Source: an uncultured Bacteroidales bacterium (GTDB taxonomy: Bacteria > Bacteroidota > Bacteroidia > Bacteroidales > P3). Taken from it: 64,000 nucleotides of DNA. Shown in pieces: positions 52,736 to 60,104 of the stretch (position 1 is the first letter of the stretch; every line of letters begins with the position of its first letter). The position numbers and the translations under genes are program-made. The notes below the pieces were generated by a model, which worked only from the letters and a program-made list of their open reading frames with translations, did not search any database and was not told the origin of the DNA. The stretch is taken from contig OMWJ01000005.1 in the NCBI GenBank assembly GCA_900314725.1, forward strand, positions 84,738 through 148,737. Direction: 5' to 3'.

Positions 52736-52842
52736 AAAAAAGACTTGATTTTCGTGAAAAAAGATCAAGTCTTTTTTTCTTAACTCTTAGTCTTTTGATG
52801 TAAAAGAGTTAGTCTTTTTTTACAAAGACTAACTCTTTTTTG
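52736..52842 (+). repeat. Modular A/T-tract word repeat, cluster F, with terminator-like hairpins
   Basis: This lies between co-directional genes, 9 nt after the radical SAM stop. The arms 52736-52749 and 52764-52777 are a perfect 14-bp inverted repeat (AAAAAAGACTTGAT). The arms 52802-52817 and 52824-52839 are a perfect 16-bp inverted repeat around a TTTTAC loop, followed by T. Both could end transcription on plus. The words GATCAAGTC, AACTCTTAGTC, AAAAGAGTTAGTC and AAAGACTAACTC are shared with clusters A-E. Confidence 0.85.
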
Positions 52843-52901
52843 TACCATTATATGTTGATAACTTTTTATGCTTTATAAGTATCTATAAAAATAATAATTT
52901 G

Positions 52902-52909
52902 TAATTTTG
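52902..52909 (+). promoter_or_regulatory. -7 box TAATTTTG for ribH-fmt
   Basis: It is an exact TAnnTTTG match, 26 nt before the ribH start. Confidence 0.65.
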
Positions 52910-52935
52910 CACTTCTAACAAAAATACAAATATAT

Positions 52936-53412
52936 ATGTCATCAGAATTAAAAAACCTTTCGTCATATAATAAAGACGAAGTTCCCTCGGGAGAAAGATG
53001 TAGTTTCGGAATAGTTGTTTCCGATTGGAATGATGAAATAACGAATGCTTTGCTTGAAGGTGCTGTTCAAACTCTTATAGAACACGGAACAGACGAAAAA
53101 GACATACATATCCAACACGTGCCAGGTGCTTTTGAACTGCCTTTCGGAGCATCTGAACTCTCAAATAAAAAAAAGTTTGACGCTATTATTTGTCTTGGAT
53201 GTATAATCCAAGGAGAAACACGCCACTTTGAGTTTATTGCAGATGCTGTTGCCAACGGTATTATGCAGGTAAGTTTGAAAGAGGAACTCCCTGTGATATT
53301 TGGCGTTTTGACAACCAATACTTTAGAACAGGCTAAGGAACGTTCAGGCGGAAAATACGGTAACAAAGGAGTAGAAGCCGCTATCACCGCCCTAAAAATG
53401 TCAGATATATAA
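52936..53412 (+). CDS. ribH: 6,7-dimethyl-8-ribityllumazine synthase
   Basis: The 158-residue protein has GIVVSDWNDEITNALLEGA, HVPGAFELPFGA, IICLGCIIQGETRHFEFIADAV and PVIFGVLTTNTLEQAKERSG. These are the substrate-binding elements of RibH, with the catalytic His in the RHFEFI block. It makes the lumazine precursor of riboflavin. fmt follows after 3 nt. Confidence 0.97.
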   Translation: MSSELKNLSSYNKDEVPSGERCSFGIVVSDWNDEITNALLEGAVQTLIEHGTDEKDIHIQHVPGAFELPFGASELSNKKKFDAIICLGCIIQGETRHFEFIADAVANGIMQVSLKEELPVIFGVLTTNTLEQAKERSGGKYGNKGVEAAITALKMSDI

Positions 53413-53415
53413 TCA

Positions 53416-54381
53416 ATGACAGCGAAAGATTTACGAATAGTTTTTTTTGGAACGCCTGAAATAGCGGCAATAGAACTTGAACATCTTTACAATAAGGGTT
53501 ATAATATCGTTGGTGTTGTTACCAATGTAGATAAACCTATGGGAAGAGGAAAGAAGATAGCTTATTGTGAAGTTAAACAAAAGGCAATAGATTTAGGAAT
53601 AACAACAATTCTTCAACCTCAAAGTATGAAAGATGAAACTTTTCTTGCAGAACTTAGAGAACTAAAAGCGGATGTTCAGATTGTTGTCGCTTTTCGTATG
53701 ATGCCAAAGAGCGTTTATGCAATGCCTCCTTTAGGAACTTTTAATCTGCATACCTCTCTATTACCTCAATACCGTGGTGCAGCTCCTATTAATTGGGCAA
53801 TAATCAACGGAGAAAAACAGACGGGAATAACAACATTTCTTCTAAATGAAAATATAGATTGTGGAGAGATTCTTTTGCAGCAAACAATAGATATAACAGA
53901 TGATATGGATTTTGAAAATCTGTATTATACTATGGCAGAAAAAGGAAAAAATCTTATAGAAGATACATTGCATTTGTTAGCAAAAGGAGACTACACTACG
54001 AAAAAGCAGGTTAATGATGTTGAATACAAGCCTGCTCCAAAAATTTTCAAAGAGGATACTTTCATTGATTGGAAAAATAGGGGAGAGGATATAGTTAATT
54101 TTGTTAGGGGATTATGTCCTATACCTTGTGCAAAAGCTATTTTTACAGATGAAAACAACGAAAAATTATATGAATTCAAATTGTTTAAGGTGAAATTATA
54201 TAGTCAAGAGCAAAAAACAGAGATAGGAAACTTTTGGATTGAAAATAAAAAAACTATTCTTGTACAAGCTTTCGATGGAATTATACAAGTAATTGATTTA
54301 CAATTGTCAGGGAAAAAGAGAATGTTGGCAGAAGAACTTATAAAGGGCTTAAGAATAGAATCTTATCTACATTCAAAATAA
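53416..54381 (+). CDS. fmt: Methionyl-tRNA formyltransferase
   Basis: The 321-residue enzyme has RIVFFGTPEIAAIELEHL, VVTNVDKPMGRGKK, the catalytic block FNLHTSLLPQYRGAAPINWAIINGEKQTGITTF (Asn, His and Asp as in the family) and a C-terminal tRNA-binding OB-like domain. It formylates initiator Met-tRNA. It shares a transcript with ribH. Confidence 0.97.
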   Translation: MTAKDLRIVFFGTPEIAAIELEHLYNKGYNIVGVVTNVDKPMGRGKKIAYCEVKQKAIDLGITTILQPQSMKDETFLAELRELKADVQIVVAFRMMPKSVYAMPPLGTFNLHTSLLPQYRGAAPINWAIINGEKQTGITTFLLNENIDCGEILLQQTIDITDDMDFENLYYTMAEKGKNLIEDTLHLLAKGDYTTKKQVNDVEYKPAPKIFKEDTFIDWKNRGEDIVNFVRGLCPIPCAKAIFTDENNEKLYEFKLFKVKLYSQEQKTEIGNFWIENKKTILVQAFDGIIQVIDLQLSGKKRMLAEELIKGLRIESYLHSK

Positions 54382-54433
54382 AAAAAATAATTTTTTTTTG
54401 ATATTTTTTTTGTTGAGGAATGAAAAAATGTTA

Positions 54434-54441
54434 TATATTTG
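54434..54441 (+). promoter_or_regulatory. -7 box TATATTTG for the HU gene
   Basis: It is an exact TAnnTTTG match with TTG (54413-54415) 18 nt upstream, close to the classical -33/-7 spacing. It lies 45 nt before the start codon. Confidence 0.75.
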
Positions 54442-54486
54442 CAATGTTAAAACAATTTAAACATAATAATTTAATATTTTAAAGCT

Positions 54487-54777
54487 ATGACAAAAAAAGA
54501 ATTTGCAGACAAAATGGCTGCTAAAACTGGAATGACAAAAGTTGATTCACTTAAAGCTTATGATGCATTTTTATCAGTTGCATCTGATTATCTTAAAAAA
54601 GGTGAAAGAGTAGCTCTTTTAGGTTTTGGAACATTTGCTCTACAACACAAAGATGCTCGTACAGCAAGAAACCCAAGAGATGGAAAATCTATAAAAGTTG
54701 CTGCTAAGACTGTTGTTAAGTTTAAAGCAGGAAAAGCTTTAGCAGACAGTGTTGTTAAAGTAAAAGTAAAAAAATAA
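54487..54777 (+). CDS. HU family DNA-binding protein
   Basis: The 96-residue histone-like protein has MTKKEFADKMAAKTGMTK, the turn GERVALLGFGTFALQHKDARTARNPRDGK (beta arm with the Arg-Asn-Pro tip) and the C-terminal VVKFKAGKALADSV. It would bend and compact DNA as a dimer. A strong promoter and terminator bracket it as a single unit. Confidence 0.96.
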   Translation: MTKKEFADKMAAKTGMTKVDSLKAYDAFLSVASDYLKKGERVALLGFGTFALQHKDARTARNPRDGKSIKVAAKTVVKFKAGKALADSVVKVKVKK

Positions 54778-54797
54778 GAAAAAGTTTTACTTTTTGT

Positions 54798-54837
54798 AAA
54801 AAAAGGAATTAATCTGTGAAGATTAATTCCTTTTTTT
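54798..54837 (+). terminator. Intrinsic terminator of the HU gene
   Basis: The arms 54798-54814 and 54821-54837 are perfect 17-bp complements around a TGTGAA loop. The right arm ends in a T-run. Confidence 0.95.
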
Positions 54838-54938
54838 TATATAATTCCTCTTTCTTATTAATCAGTAGATTAACTTAAAGAATGAGATTTTTTATCCATT
54901 TTTATCTAAAAAAGTTTTGTCAATATATTTTTTTGTTA

Positions 54939-54946
54939 TACTTTTG
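54939..54946 (+). promoter_or_regulatory. Promoter TTTG-N19-TACTTTTG for tRNA-Met
   Basis: The -7 box TACTTTTG is preceded by TTTG at 54916-54919 with 19 nt between. This is the clearest full Bacteroidota promoter in the window. The tRNA starts 47 nt downstream. Confidence 0.8.
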
Positions 54947-54993
54947 CATTCGTTTTCAAGGGGTGTTGATTAGGAGATACCAATAGCGAAAAC

Positions 54994-55067
54994 GGTCCCT
55001 TAGCTCAGTTGGTTAGAGCATCTGACTCATAATCAGAGGGTCCTTGGTTCGAGCCCAAGAGGGACCA
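54994..55067 (+). tRNA. tRNA-Met (anticodon CAT)
   Basis: The acceptor GGTCCCT pairs perfectly with AGGGACC. The anticodon arm is TCTGA-CTCATAA-TCAGA with anticodon CAT, and the T arm is CTTGG-TTCGAGC-CCAAG. An elongator tRNA-Met is most likely. A lysidine-modified tRNA-Ile with the same CAT cannot be excluded by eye. Confidence 0.93.
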
Positions 55068-55187
55068 CAAATTAGATAAAGAGGGAATGAACTTGTGTTT
55101 CATTTCTTCTTTTCTTTTTTATTACCTTAATAAATTTTTATAAGTTTGTCTGCAAATGTAATTATCAATAAATTAAATCACTTAGTT

Positions 55188-55976
55188 ATGAAAAATTTGT
55201 TATCAAATGTATTGCTATCCTTATTAATATGCGTTGCTTCTGTTGCTTATGGCACTAATTCCGATTCAGAGAAAGAGAAGAACGCAAGCCATTCAGCACA
55301 GGAAAACAAAGCATTTACTGTCAATGGCGTAAGTTTTGTTATGGTTTATGTTCAAGGTGGTAACTATATGCTTGGTTATGATAGTATTGAACCTTCCAAC
55401 CACAGTATTGATATCTCTGATTACTACATAGGCGAAACAGAAGTTACTCAAGGTTTGTGGAAAGCAGTTATGGGCAGTAATCCTTCAGAGTTCAAAGGCG
55501 ATAATCTTCCTGTTGAAAACGTCAATATTGATGATGTGAAGACCTTTCTTGAAAAGTTGAATCAACTGACAGGTCAGAATTTTCGTTTGCCAATAAGTAT
55601 AGAATGGGAATATGCTTTTCGTGGTGGCAACAAAACTAACAACTATGAGTATTCAGGCAGCAATGATATAAACGCTGTAGCATGGTGCAAAGAAAACAGT
55701 GCGGAGAGGACACATCCTGTTAAATCCAAACAGCCGAATGAATTGGGAATATACGATATGACAGGTAATGTATGGGAGATGTGTTATGGCTGGAATATTC
55801 TTCTTTATACAGATCATTCACAAATAACTTATGCTACAAAAACATCTACTAAACTTGTAGGTCGTGGTGGTGCGTGGGATATGGCTGAATCATTTTGTAG
55901 AGTTTCAAGTTCTTCTTCAGGAAAAGTAACTCGTAAAAACAAAAATCTCGGTTTCCGTCTTGTTTTATCGAAATAG
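55188..55976 (+). CDS. SUMF1 (formylglycine-generating-enzyme-like) exported protein, second copy
   Basis: I take the ATG at 55188, which gives a clean signal peptide (residues 1-21, ending SVAYG). The 262-residue product has the SUMF1 domain: GVSFVMVYVQGGNYMLGYD, YYIGETEVTQGLWKAVMGSNPSEFKG, LPVENVNIDDVKTFLEKLN, FRLPISIEWEYAFRGG, NELGIYDMTGNVWEMC and KNLGFRLVLSK. Such proteins often have structural or unknown roles in this phylum. The 3' end overlaps the convergent Nudix gene by 12 bp. Confidence 0.88.
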   Translation: MKNLLSNVLLSLLICVASVAYGTNSDSEKEKNASHSAQENKAFTVNGVSFVMVYVQGGNYMLGYDSIEPSNHSIDISDYYIGETEVTQGLWKAVMGSNPSEFKGDNLPVENVNIDDVKTFLEKLNQLTGQNFRLPISIEWEYAFRGGNKTNNYEYSGSNDINAVAWCKENSAERTHPVKSKQPNELGIYDMTGNVWEMCYGWNILLYTDHSQITYATKTSTKLVGRGGAWDMAESFCRVSSSSSGKVTRKNKNLGFRLVLSK

Positions 55977-56567
55977 TCTTTTGTAAGATAATTCTTCCCA
56001 CTTCTTAGAGAAGTCTTTTTTGTCAAATTTTTCTCCAAGTATTGCTTCGTGCAGACGTTGCAGTTGAGTTGTGGTGAATTCTTTTCCTAATAACTCAAAG
56101 CAGATTGGTTCCAATTGAATTTTTTCTTTTAGTCTGTTAAGAGCAACCCTTAGAATATATTCGTGGTCAAAAGCAAGTTGCGGAATATCTTTCAATTTAA
56201 ACCATTTAGCTTCACTTGCATCATCTCCTCCTTTTACTTTTTGCATCCTCACCAATGCTAAAAAAGCAACGGTGATAACTCTTTCTCTTGGGTCTCTATC
56301 AACTGAAGAAAAAACCATAAGTTGTTCCATTCTCTCTGCTTTGAAGTTTGTTTCTTCTTTTAGTTCTCTTGCAGCACATTCTTCTATCGTTTCGTCAATA
56401 TTCATAAATCCTCCCGGAAAAGCCCAACAGTCTTTATATGGTTCAAGCTTTCGTTTTATAAGCAGGATATTTAAGTCATTGTTATCAAAACCAAATATGA
56501 CATTATCTGCTGTTACTGCAGGATGTGGATACTTATATGAATACATTTTTTCTTCCATAGATTGCAA
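55965..56567 (-). CDS. Nudix hydrolase with NrtR-like C-terminal domain
   Basis: The 200-residue protein has the Nudix box GGFMNIDETIEECAARELKEET (about residues 53-74). After residue 145 comes a winged-helix-like tail, FELLGKEFTTTQLQRLHEAILGEKFDKKDFSKK. This is the NrtR layout, in which a Nudix domain senses ADP-ribose and controls NAD or sugar genes; some members are plain hydrolases. The start may also be the Met at codon 4 (56558) or 8, since the promoter box is only 18 nt upstream of the first ATG. Confidence 0.85.
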   Translation of the reverse strand: MQSMEEKMYSYKYPHPAVTADNVIFGFDNNDLNILLIKRKLEPYKDCWAFPGGFMNIDETIEECAARELKEETNFKAERMEQLMVFSSVDRDPRERVITVAFLALVRMQKVKGGDDASEAKWFKLKDIPQLAFDHEYILRVALNRLKEKIQLEPICFELLGKEFTTTQLQRLHEAILGEKFDKKDFSKKWEELSYKRLFR

Positions 56568-56584
56568 CGTTTATTTTAGGATTG

Positions 56585-56592
56585 CAAAATTA
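56585..56592 (-). promoter_or_regulatory. -7 box TAATTTTG for the Nudix gene
   Basis: Plus-strand CAAAATTA, 17 nt upstream of the first ATG, matches TAnnTTTG on minus. Confidence 0.6.
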
Positions 56593-56664
56593 CATTTTTT
56601 TTGTTTTTTTATAACAATATTGCAACGTAATGAATTTTTTGTTGTCTTATAAATAAAATTATTA

Positions 56665-56672
56665 TATTTTTG
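56665..56672 (+). promoter_or_regulatory. -7 box TATTTTTG for the T9SS cargo gene
   Basis: It is an exact TAnnTTTG match, 44 nt before the start codon. Confidence 0.65.
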
Positions 56673-56716
56673 CACTGTAAAATTTAAAACTAAATTTATA
56701 AATAAAAAGAATTACG

Positions 56717-57496
56717 ATGATGAAAAAAATGTTATTTGTTGTAGCGTTGTTTTTTGCAATTACGACGCTTGATGCTCAGATCGTGTATACAAATTTAGAG
56801 AGCAATCCAGAAATGATTGATTCTGAGTATGAGTTGAATATTGATGGGCAGTCTTCGGCTGAGTTTGTGATTCAGAACTACAGCGCTTATGGAGAGGCAG
56901 TCTATTTTGCAAGCTTTGAAAATGGGGCTGCTGTCGTTTCTACTGCTGCAGATTATAATGCAAATGTAGATATGCTTTCAGAAAACGCAGAGATTGGAGC
57001 ATCTTCTACCTTTTATGGTTGTCAGGGAGGAAGTCCTTATTTTAATGTACTGTATCTTCCAGGTGAGTATGTAGTCTGGGCTTCAGGTACTGTAGCTTAC
57101 GTTGGTTTGAAGTTTGTTAGACAATCTACAGGAACAACTCACTATGGTTGGGCTAAAGTGAAACTTGGTACAAATGCAAGTTATGTGTATCTTTATGGTT
57201 ATGCTTATAATTCAACACCAAATGCTCCTATCCGTGCTGGACAAACTAATGATTCGGGTCTCAATGAACTTGTACAGAATAGCTTTTCTTTTTATCCTAA
57301 TCCTGCAAAAGATATCCTTAATATTGAAGGACAAAATATTAGGAGTGTATCCATCTACAATACTTTAGGACAAGAGGAGACTAAATTTTCGTATTCAGAA
57401 AATCAGATAGACATTTCTAATCTAAGAAAAGGAATATATATTCTGAATATTCTTTCAAATGAGGGAATGATAAGAGAAAAATTCATTAAAGAATAA
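56717..57496 (+). CDS. Secreted protein with T9SS type A sorting domain
   Basis: The 259-residue protein has a signal peptide (about 1-20, ending LDAQI) and a beta-rich domain of about 160 residues. The C-terminal 70 residues are a T9SS sorting signal: SFSFYPNPAKDILNIEG, VSIYNTLGQEE, IDISNLRKGIYILNI and a basic end, REKFIKE. It should be exported by the SprA machine. The cargo domain is not recognised. A strong terminator follows. Confidence 0.88.
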   Translation: MMKKMLFVVALFFAITTLDAQIVYTNLESNPEMIDSEYELNIDGQSSAEFVIQNYSAYGEAVYFASFENGAAVVSTAADYNANVDMLSENAEIGASSTFYGCQGGSPYFNVLYLPGEYVVWASGTVAYVGLKFVRQSTGTTHYGWAKVKLGTNASYVYLYGYAYNSTPNAPIRAGQTNDSGLNELVQNSFSFYPNPAKDILNIEGQNIRSVSIYNTLGQEETKFSYSENQIDISNLRKGIYILNILSNEGMIREKFIKE

Positions 57497-57520
57497 TAAT
57501 AGATTTTGTCTGTTTTCGCT

Positions 57521-57563
57521 AACGTCTGTAGGCTTTCATAGAAAGCTACAGACGTTATTTTTT
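57521..57563 (+). terminator. Intrinsic terminator of the T9SS cargo gene
   Basis: The arms 57521-57537 and 57541-57556 pair over 16 bp with one bulged G, around an ATA loop. A T-rich run follows. Confidence 0.92.
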
Positions 57564-57668
57564 TACACCAATGATTGTTATTTCAAATATTCTTTATAAA
57601 TTCGCAACCGTAAAATTATTAAATCATAAAAACCGATGTGCTGATGGGGCATAACCAGCAACAATAGA

Positions 57669-57977
57669 ATGAAAAGATTTAGTCTTACGATGCTTATTGC
57701 GTCAGTTATTATGTTTGTTTTTGTAGCTTGCAGTTCTCAAATGGAACGAGATGCTACCAAGTTGGCAAAGCGAGCTATAGAGTTTGAACAAGTACAGAAA
57801 AGGGCAGGGGATAGGTCCAATCTTGGAGGCAAACCTATGAGCAGAGAAGAGTTAGAAACTTATACAAAAGAGTTTATAGAGTATGCTAACCAAATGTTAG
57901 AAAAGTACAACGAAACTCCAGAAATGCGAAAAGAGTTTAAAGAATTAGTTGAAAAGAAAATAGAAGAAATGAAATAA
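57669..57977 (+). CDS. Small lipoprotein, function unknown
   Basis: The 102-residue protein has a lipoprotein signal peptide with lipobox VFVAC (Cys at residue 21). A helical, charged domain follows (MERDATKLAKRAIEFEQVQKRA ... EELETYTKEFIEYANQMLEKYN). No family is recognised. It is a single gene closed by a hairpin. Confidence 0.7.
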   Translation: MKRFSLTMLIASVIMFVFVACSSQMERDATKLAKRAIEFEQVQKRAGDRSNLGGKPMSREELETYTKEFIEYANQMLEKYNETPEMRKEFKELVEKKIEEMK

Positions 57978-58004
57978 TAAACTGTAAGAGAATCGAATGC
58001 AAAG

Positions 58005-58052
58005 AAAAGATGAATAGATTTCGTTTTAAAAACAAATTTATTCATCTTTTTT
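58005..58052 (+). terminator. Terminator of the small lipoprotein gene
   Basis: AAAAGATGAATA (58005-58016) pairs with TATTCATCTTTT (58039-58050), with further A/T pairing inside. A T-run follows. Confidence 0.8.
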
Positions 58053-58211
58053 ATTAAGGTTAGTTTTTTACTTGTTATTTGAAGTTTTTTATAACTATGA
58101 CATCAAATGACAGTAGGATATTATAAATTTGTAGCCATAAACGTACTAAGATAAGAGTTTACACATTAAAAGAAATCAAATTATAATCTTAGTTGTATAA
58201 GTAAATGTATT

Positions 58212-58502
58212 ATGGTAAAGCGTGCAAAAATAGAATTCAGTGTAGAGTCCTCCGATTTGATACTTTCACTAAATCAATTACAGGCGTTTATAGAAATGGG
58301 AACTCATTACGACGATGATACGAATTTGTACTATGGCGACAAGGTGATATTTGTTGCAGACAGTCGTCTTGTATATTTTCTAAACGAAGAGGAAACAATA
58401 GGAGGAACCTTGCAGAGATTTGTATGTTCTCACTCCTTAAAAGAGGATGATACTTATATCATAAAGAGGCATAGAAAAATCAAACATGAGATTTATATTT
58501 GA
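58212..58502 (+). CDS. Hypothetical 96-residue protein
   Basis: The product starts MVKRAKIEFSVESSDLILSLNQL and contains DDDTNLYYGDKVIFVADSRLVYFLNEEETIGGTLQRFV and a basic end, IIKRHRKIKHEIYI. It reads like a small alpha/beta protein with an even residue mix, not a random frame. No motif or signal peptide is seen and I do not recognise it. It is the last intact plus-strand gene before the accessory region. Confidence 0.55.
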   Translation: MVKRAKIEFSVESSDLILSLNQLQAFIEMGTHYDDDTNLYYGDKVIFVADSRLVYFLNEEETIGGTLQRFVCSHSLKEDDTYIIKRHRKIKHEIYI

Positions 58503-58513
58503 AAAAAATACTA

Positions 58514-58521
58514 TATCTTTG
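58514..58521 (+). promoter_or_regulatory. Orphan -7 box TATCTTTG
   Basis: It is an exact TAnnTTTG match, but the only downstream ATG on plus opens a 4-codon frame. It lies within the sequence that replaced the 3' part of the HU-like gene and may be a relic of a lost gene. Confidence 0.4.
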
Positions 58522-58577
58522 CGAAAGAATATGATTTTTAGTTAAATAAAATAATAAATATAAAAACAAAAACAGTT

Positions 58578-58740
58578 TCAAATAATTATTTACATCACCC
58601 TCGGTCAATGAAGAAGCATAGGCAATTTCTTGGCACAGTTCTTCTTGCGTAATATCCGTACCACGATAGACTTTTGCGATATAACGATCTTCTGGCGTGC
58701 CGTTAATCTTCAACGTTCTTTTTGATTTAATGTAATACAT
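58578..58740 (-). pseudogene. HU-like DNA-binding protein, 3' end lost
   Basis: The first 54 residues (MYYIKSKRTLKINGTPEDRYIAKVYRG ... ITQEELCQEIAYASSLTEGDVNNYL) match the start of the Bacteroidota HU-like DNA-binding protein family, which runs to about 120 residues or more. After about 58578 the frame goes into A/T-rich, Phe/Leu-rich, non-protein-like sequence and stops at 58480. The promoter box upstream (58784-58791) is intact. The break faces the restriction-modification locus on its other side. Confidence 0.65.
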
Positions 58741-58783
58741 AATTATTGTTTTTTTTATTAGTTAATAATTCTTTTTATGTTTG

Positions 58784-58791
58784 CAAAAGTA
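58784..58791 (-). promoter_or_regulatory. -7 box TACTTTTG for the truncated HU-like gene
   Basis: Plus-strand CAAAAGTA, 43 nt upstream of the start codon, matches TAnnTTTG on minus. Confidence 0.55.
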
Positions 58792-58862
58792 TATATAATA
58801 TTGATACGCAAAGAGTTTAGTATAATTATTGAATCTTTTTGTAAAAATTTAAAAACTTTTTG

Positions 58863-58870
58863 TAACTTTG
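58863..58870 (+). promoter_or_regulatory. -7 box TAACTTTG for the cytosine methylase
   Basis: It is an exact TAnnTTTG match with TTTG (58838-58841) 21 nt upstream. It lies 27 nt before the methylase ATG. Confidence 0.65.
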
Positions 58871-58897
58871 CAAAGTGAAAAATAGTATCAAAAAAGA

Positions 58898-60091
58898 ATG
58901 AAAGTAGTATCGTTATTCAGCGGAGCAGGTGGAATGGATTTAGGCTTTAAGAAAGCAGGGTTTGATATTATATGGGCTAATGATTTTTTTTAAGGAAGCT
59001 GTTGAAACTTACAGAAAAAACATAGGAGACCATATAGTTTTAGGGGATATTACTAAGATTTCAAGCGACGATATTACCAACGGTGCGGACATTATTATAG
59101 GAGGTTTCCCTTGTCAAGGTTTTTCTATTGCAAACATAAAAAGATCTATGGAAGATAAACGCAATTTCCTATATAAAGAGATGTTACGTATAATAAAGGA
59201 TAAACAACCTAAATTTTTTGTTGCGGAAAATGTAAAAGGATTGTTGTCTATGGAAAATGGCGGTGTAATACAGATGATAGTAAAAGACTTTGAGGATTTA
59301 GGTTATAAGGTTGATTACAAAATACTAAATGCAGCGGAGTACGGAGTTCCACAAATAAGGGAAAGGGTTTTGATTATAGGAAATCGCATAGGCAAAAAAA
59401 TCCTTTTCCAAAAATCACGCATTATGTAGATACAAAAGTAAAAGGATTGAAACCCGCACCAACAACCGAAAAAACAATAGGTTTTTTATCTGACATACGC
59501 TTAAGTAATAACCCTATAACTTTACAAGACGGTACAATATTATATAATCATATAGCATCTACTAATGTTGCCGACAAGTTTTGGGGCAGAAAATATGATG
59601 TTAATCAACACGATATTTGCGATTATTTAAGATTTTGGAGAGATAAAAGCGGGTGGACGACCTCCAAGGTAGATAAACATTTTGGCTACGCTTATACGGC
59701 AGAGCATTGGTTTAGAAAAGACAATAATAGTGGTAGTATTCCAAAACCTGAAGATTGGCGAGAACTAAAAAAAATACTAGGTTTTGATAATACATATGAT
59801 AAGCAAGTTACTACTCTTGTAAAAAAAGAAATCAAATTTGAACAATCTTTATGTATAACTAATTGGGAACGTCCGTCTGACACAATTACGGCAACTTCGC
59901 CAGAAATTCACATAAATAAAATGCGTAGGTTAAGCGTTAGAGAATGTGCGATGTTACAAACTTTTCCTATGGATTTTATTTTTACAGGAAGTCTCAGTCG
60001 TATGTATACACAAGTAGGCAATGCTGTTCCCGTACAACTTGCGGAATTAGTCGCAAAAGGAATTAAAAAAGAATTGGAAAGCACAATATAA
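58898..60091 (+). pseudogene. C5-cytosine DNA methyltransferase with two frameshifts
   Basis: Three consecutive frames encode one C5-methylase of about 397 residues. Frame 1 (from ATG 58898) has SAM motif [16 protein letters not shown] and stops at a TAA right after T8 (58984-58991). Dropping one T continues into the frame with the catalytic GGFPCQGFS, VAENVKGL (ENV motif) and [10 protein letters not shown]. That frame breaks in A7 near 59394-59400; adding one A continues into [20 protein letters not shown]. The last part ends with the [16 protein letters not shown] and [12 protein letters not shown]. All methylase motifs survive, so the lesions are recent, phase-variable, or sequence errors. 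Confidence 0.85.
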
Positions 60092-60104
60092 AACATTTTT
60101 AATT

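Noticed and set aside
54994..55067. Initiator tRNA-fMet
   Set aside because: The acceptor's first pair is a normal G-C match and the anticodon stem lacks the three G-C pairs typical of initiators. An elongator tRNA-Met (or CAT tRNA-Ile) fits better.
58962..59429. Middle part of the methylase as an independent gene
   Set aside because: It begins inside the SAM-binding region, lacks motif I and continues in frame-shifted form on both sides. It is one broken gene.
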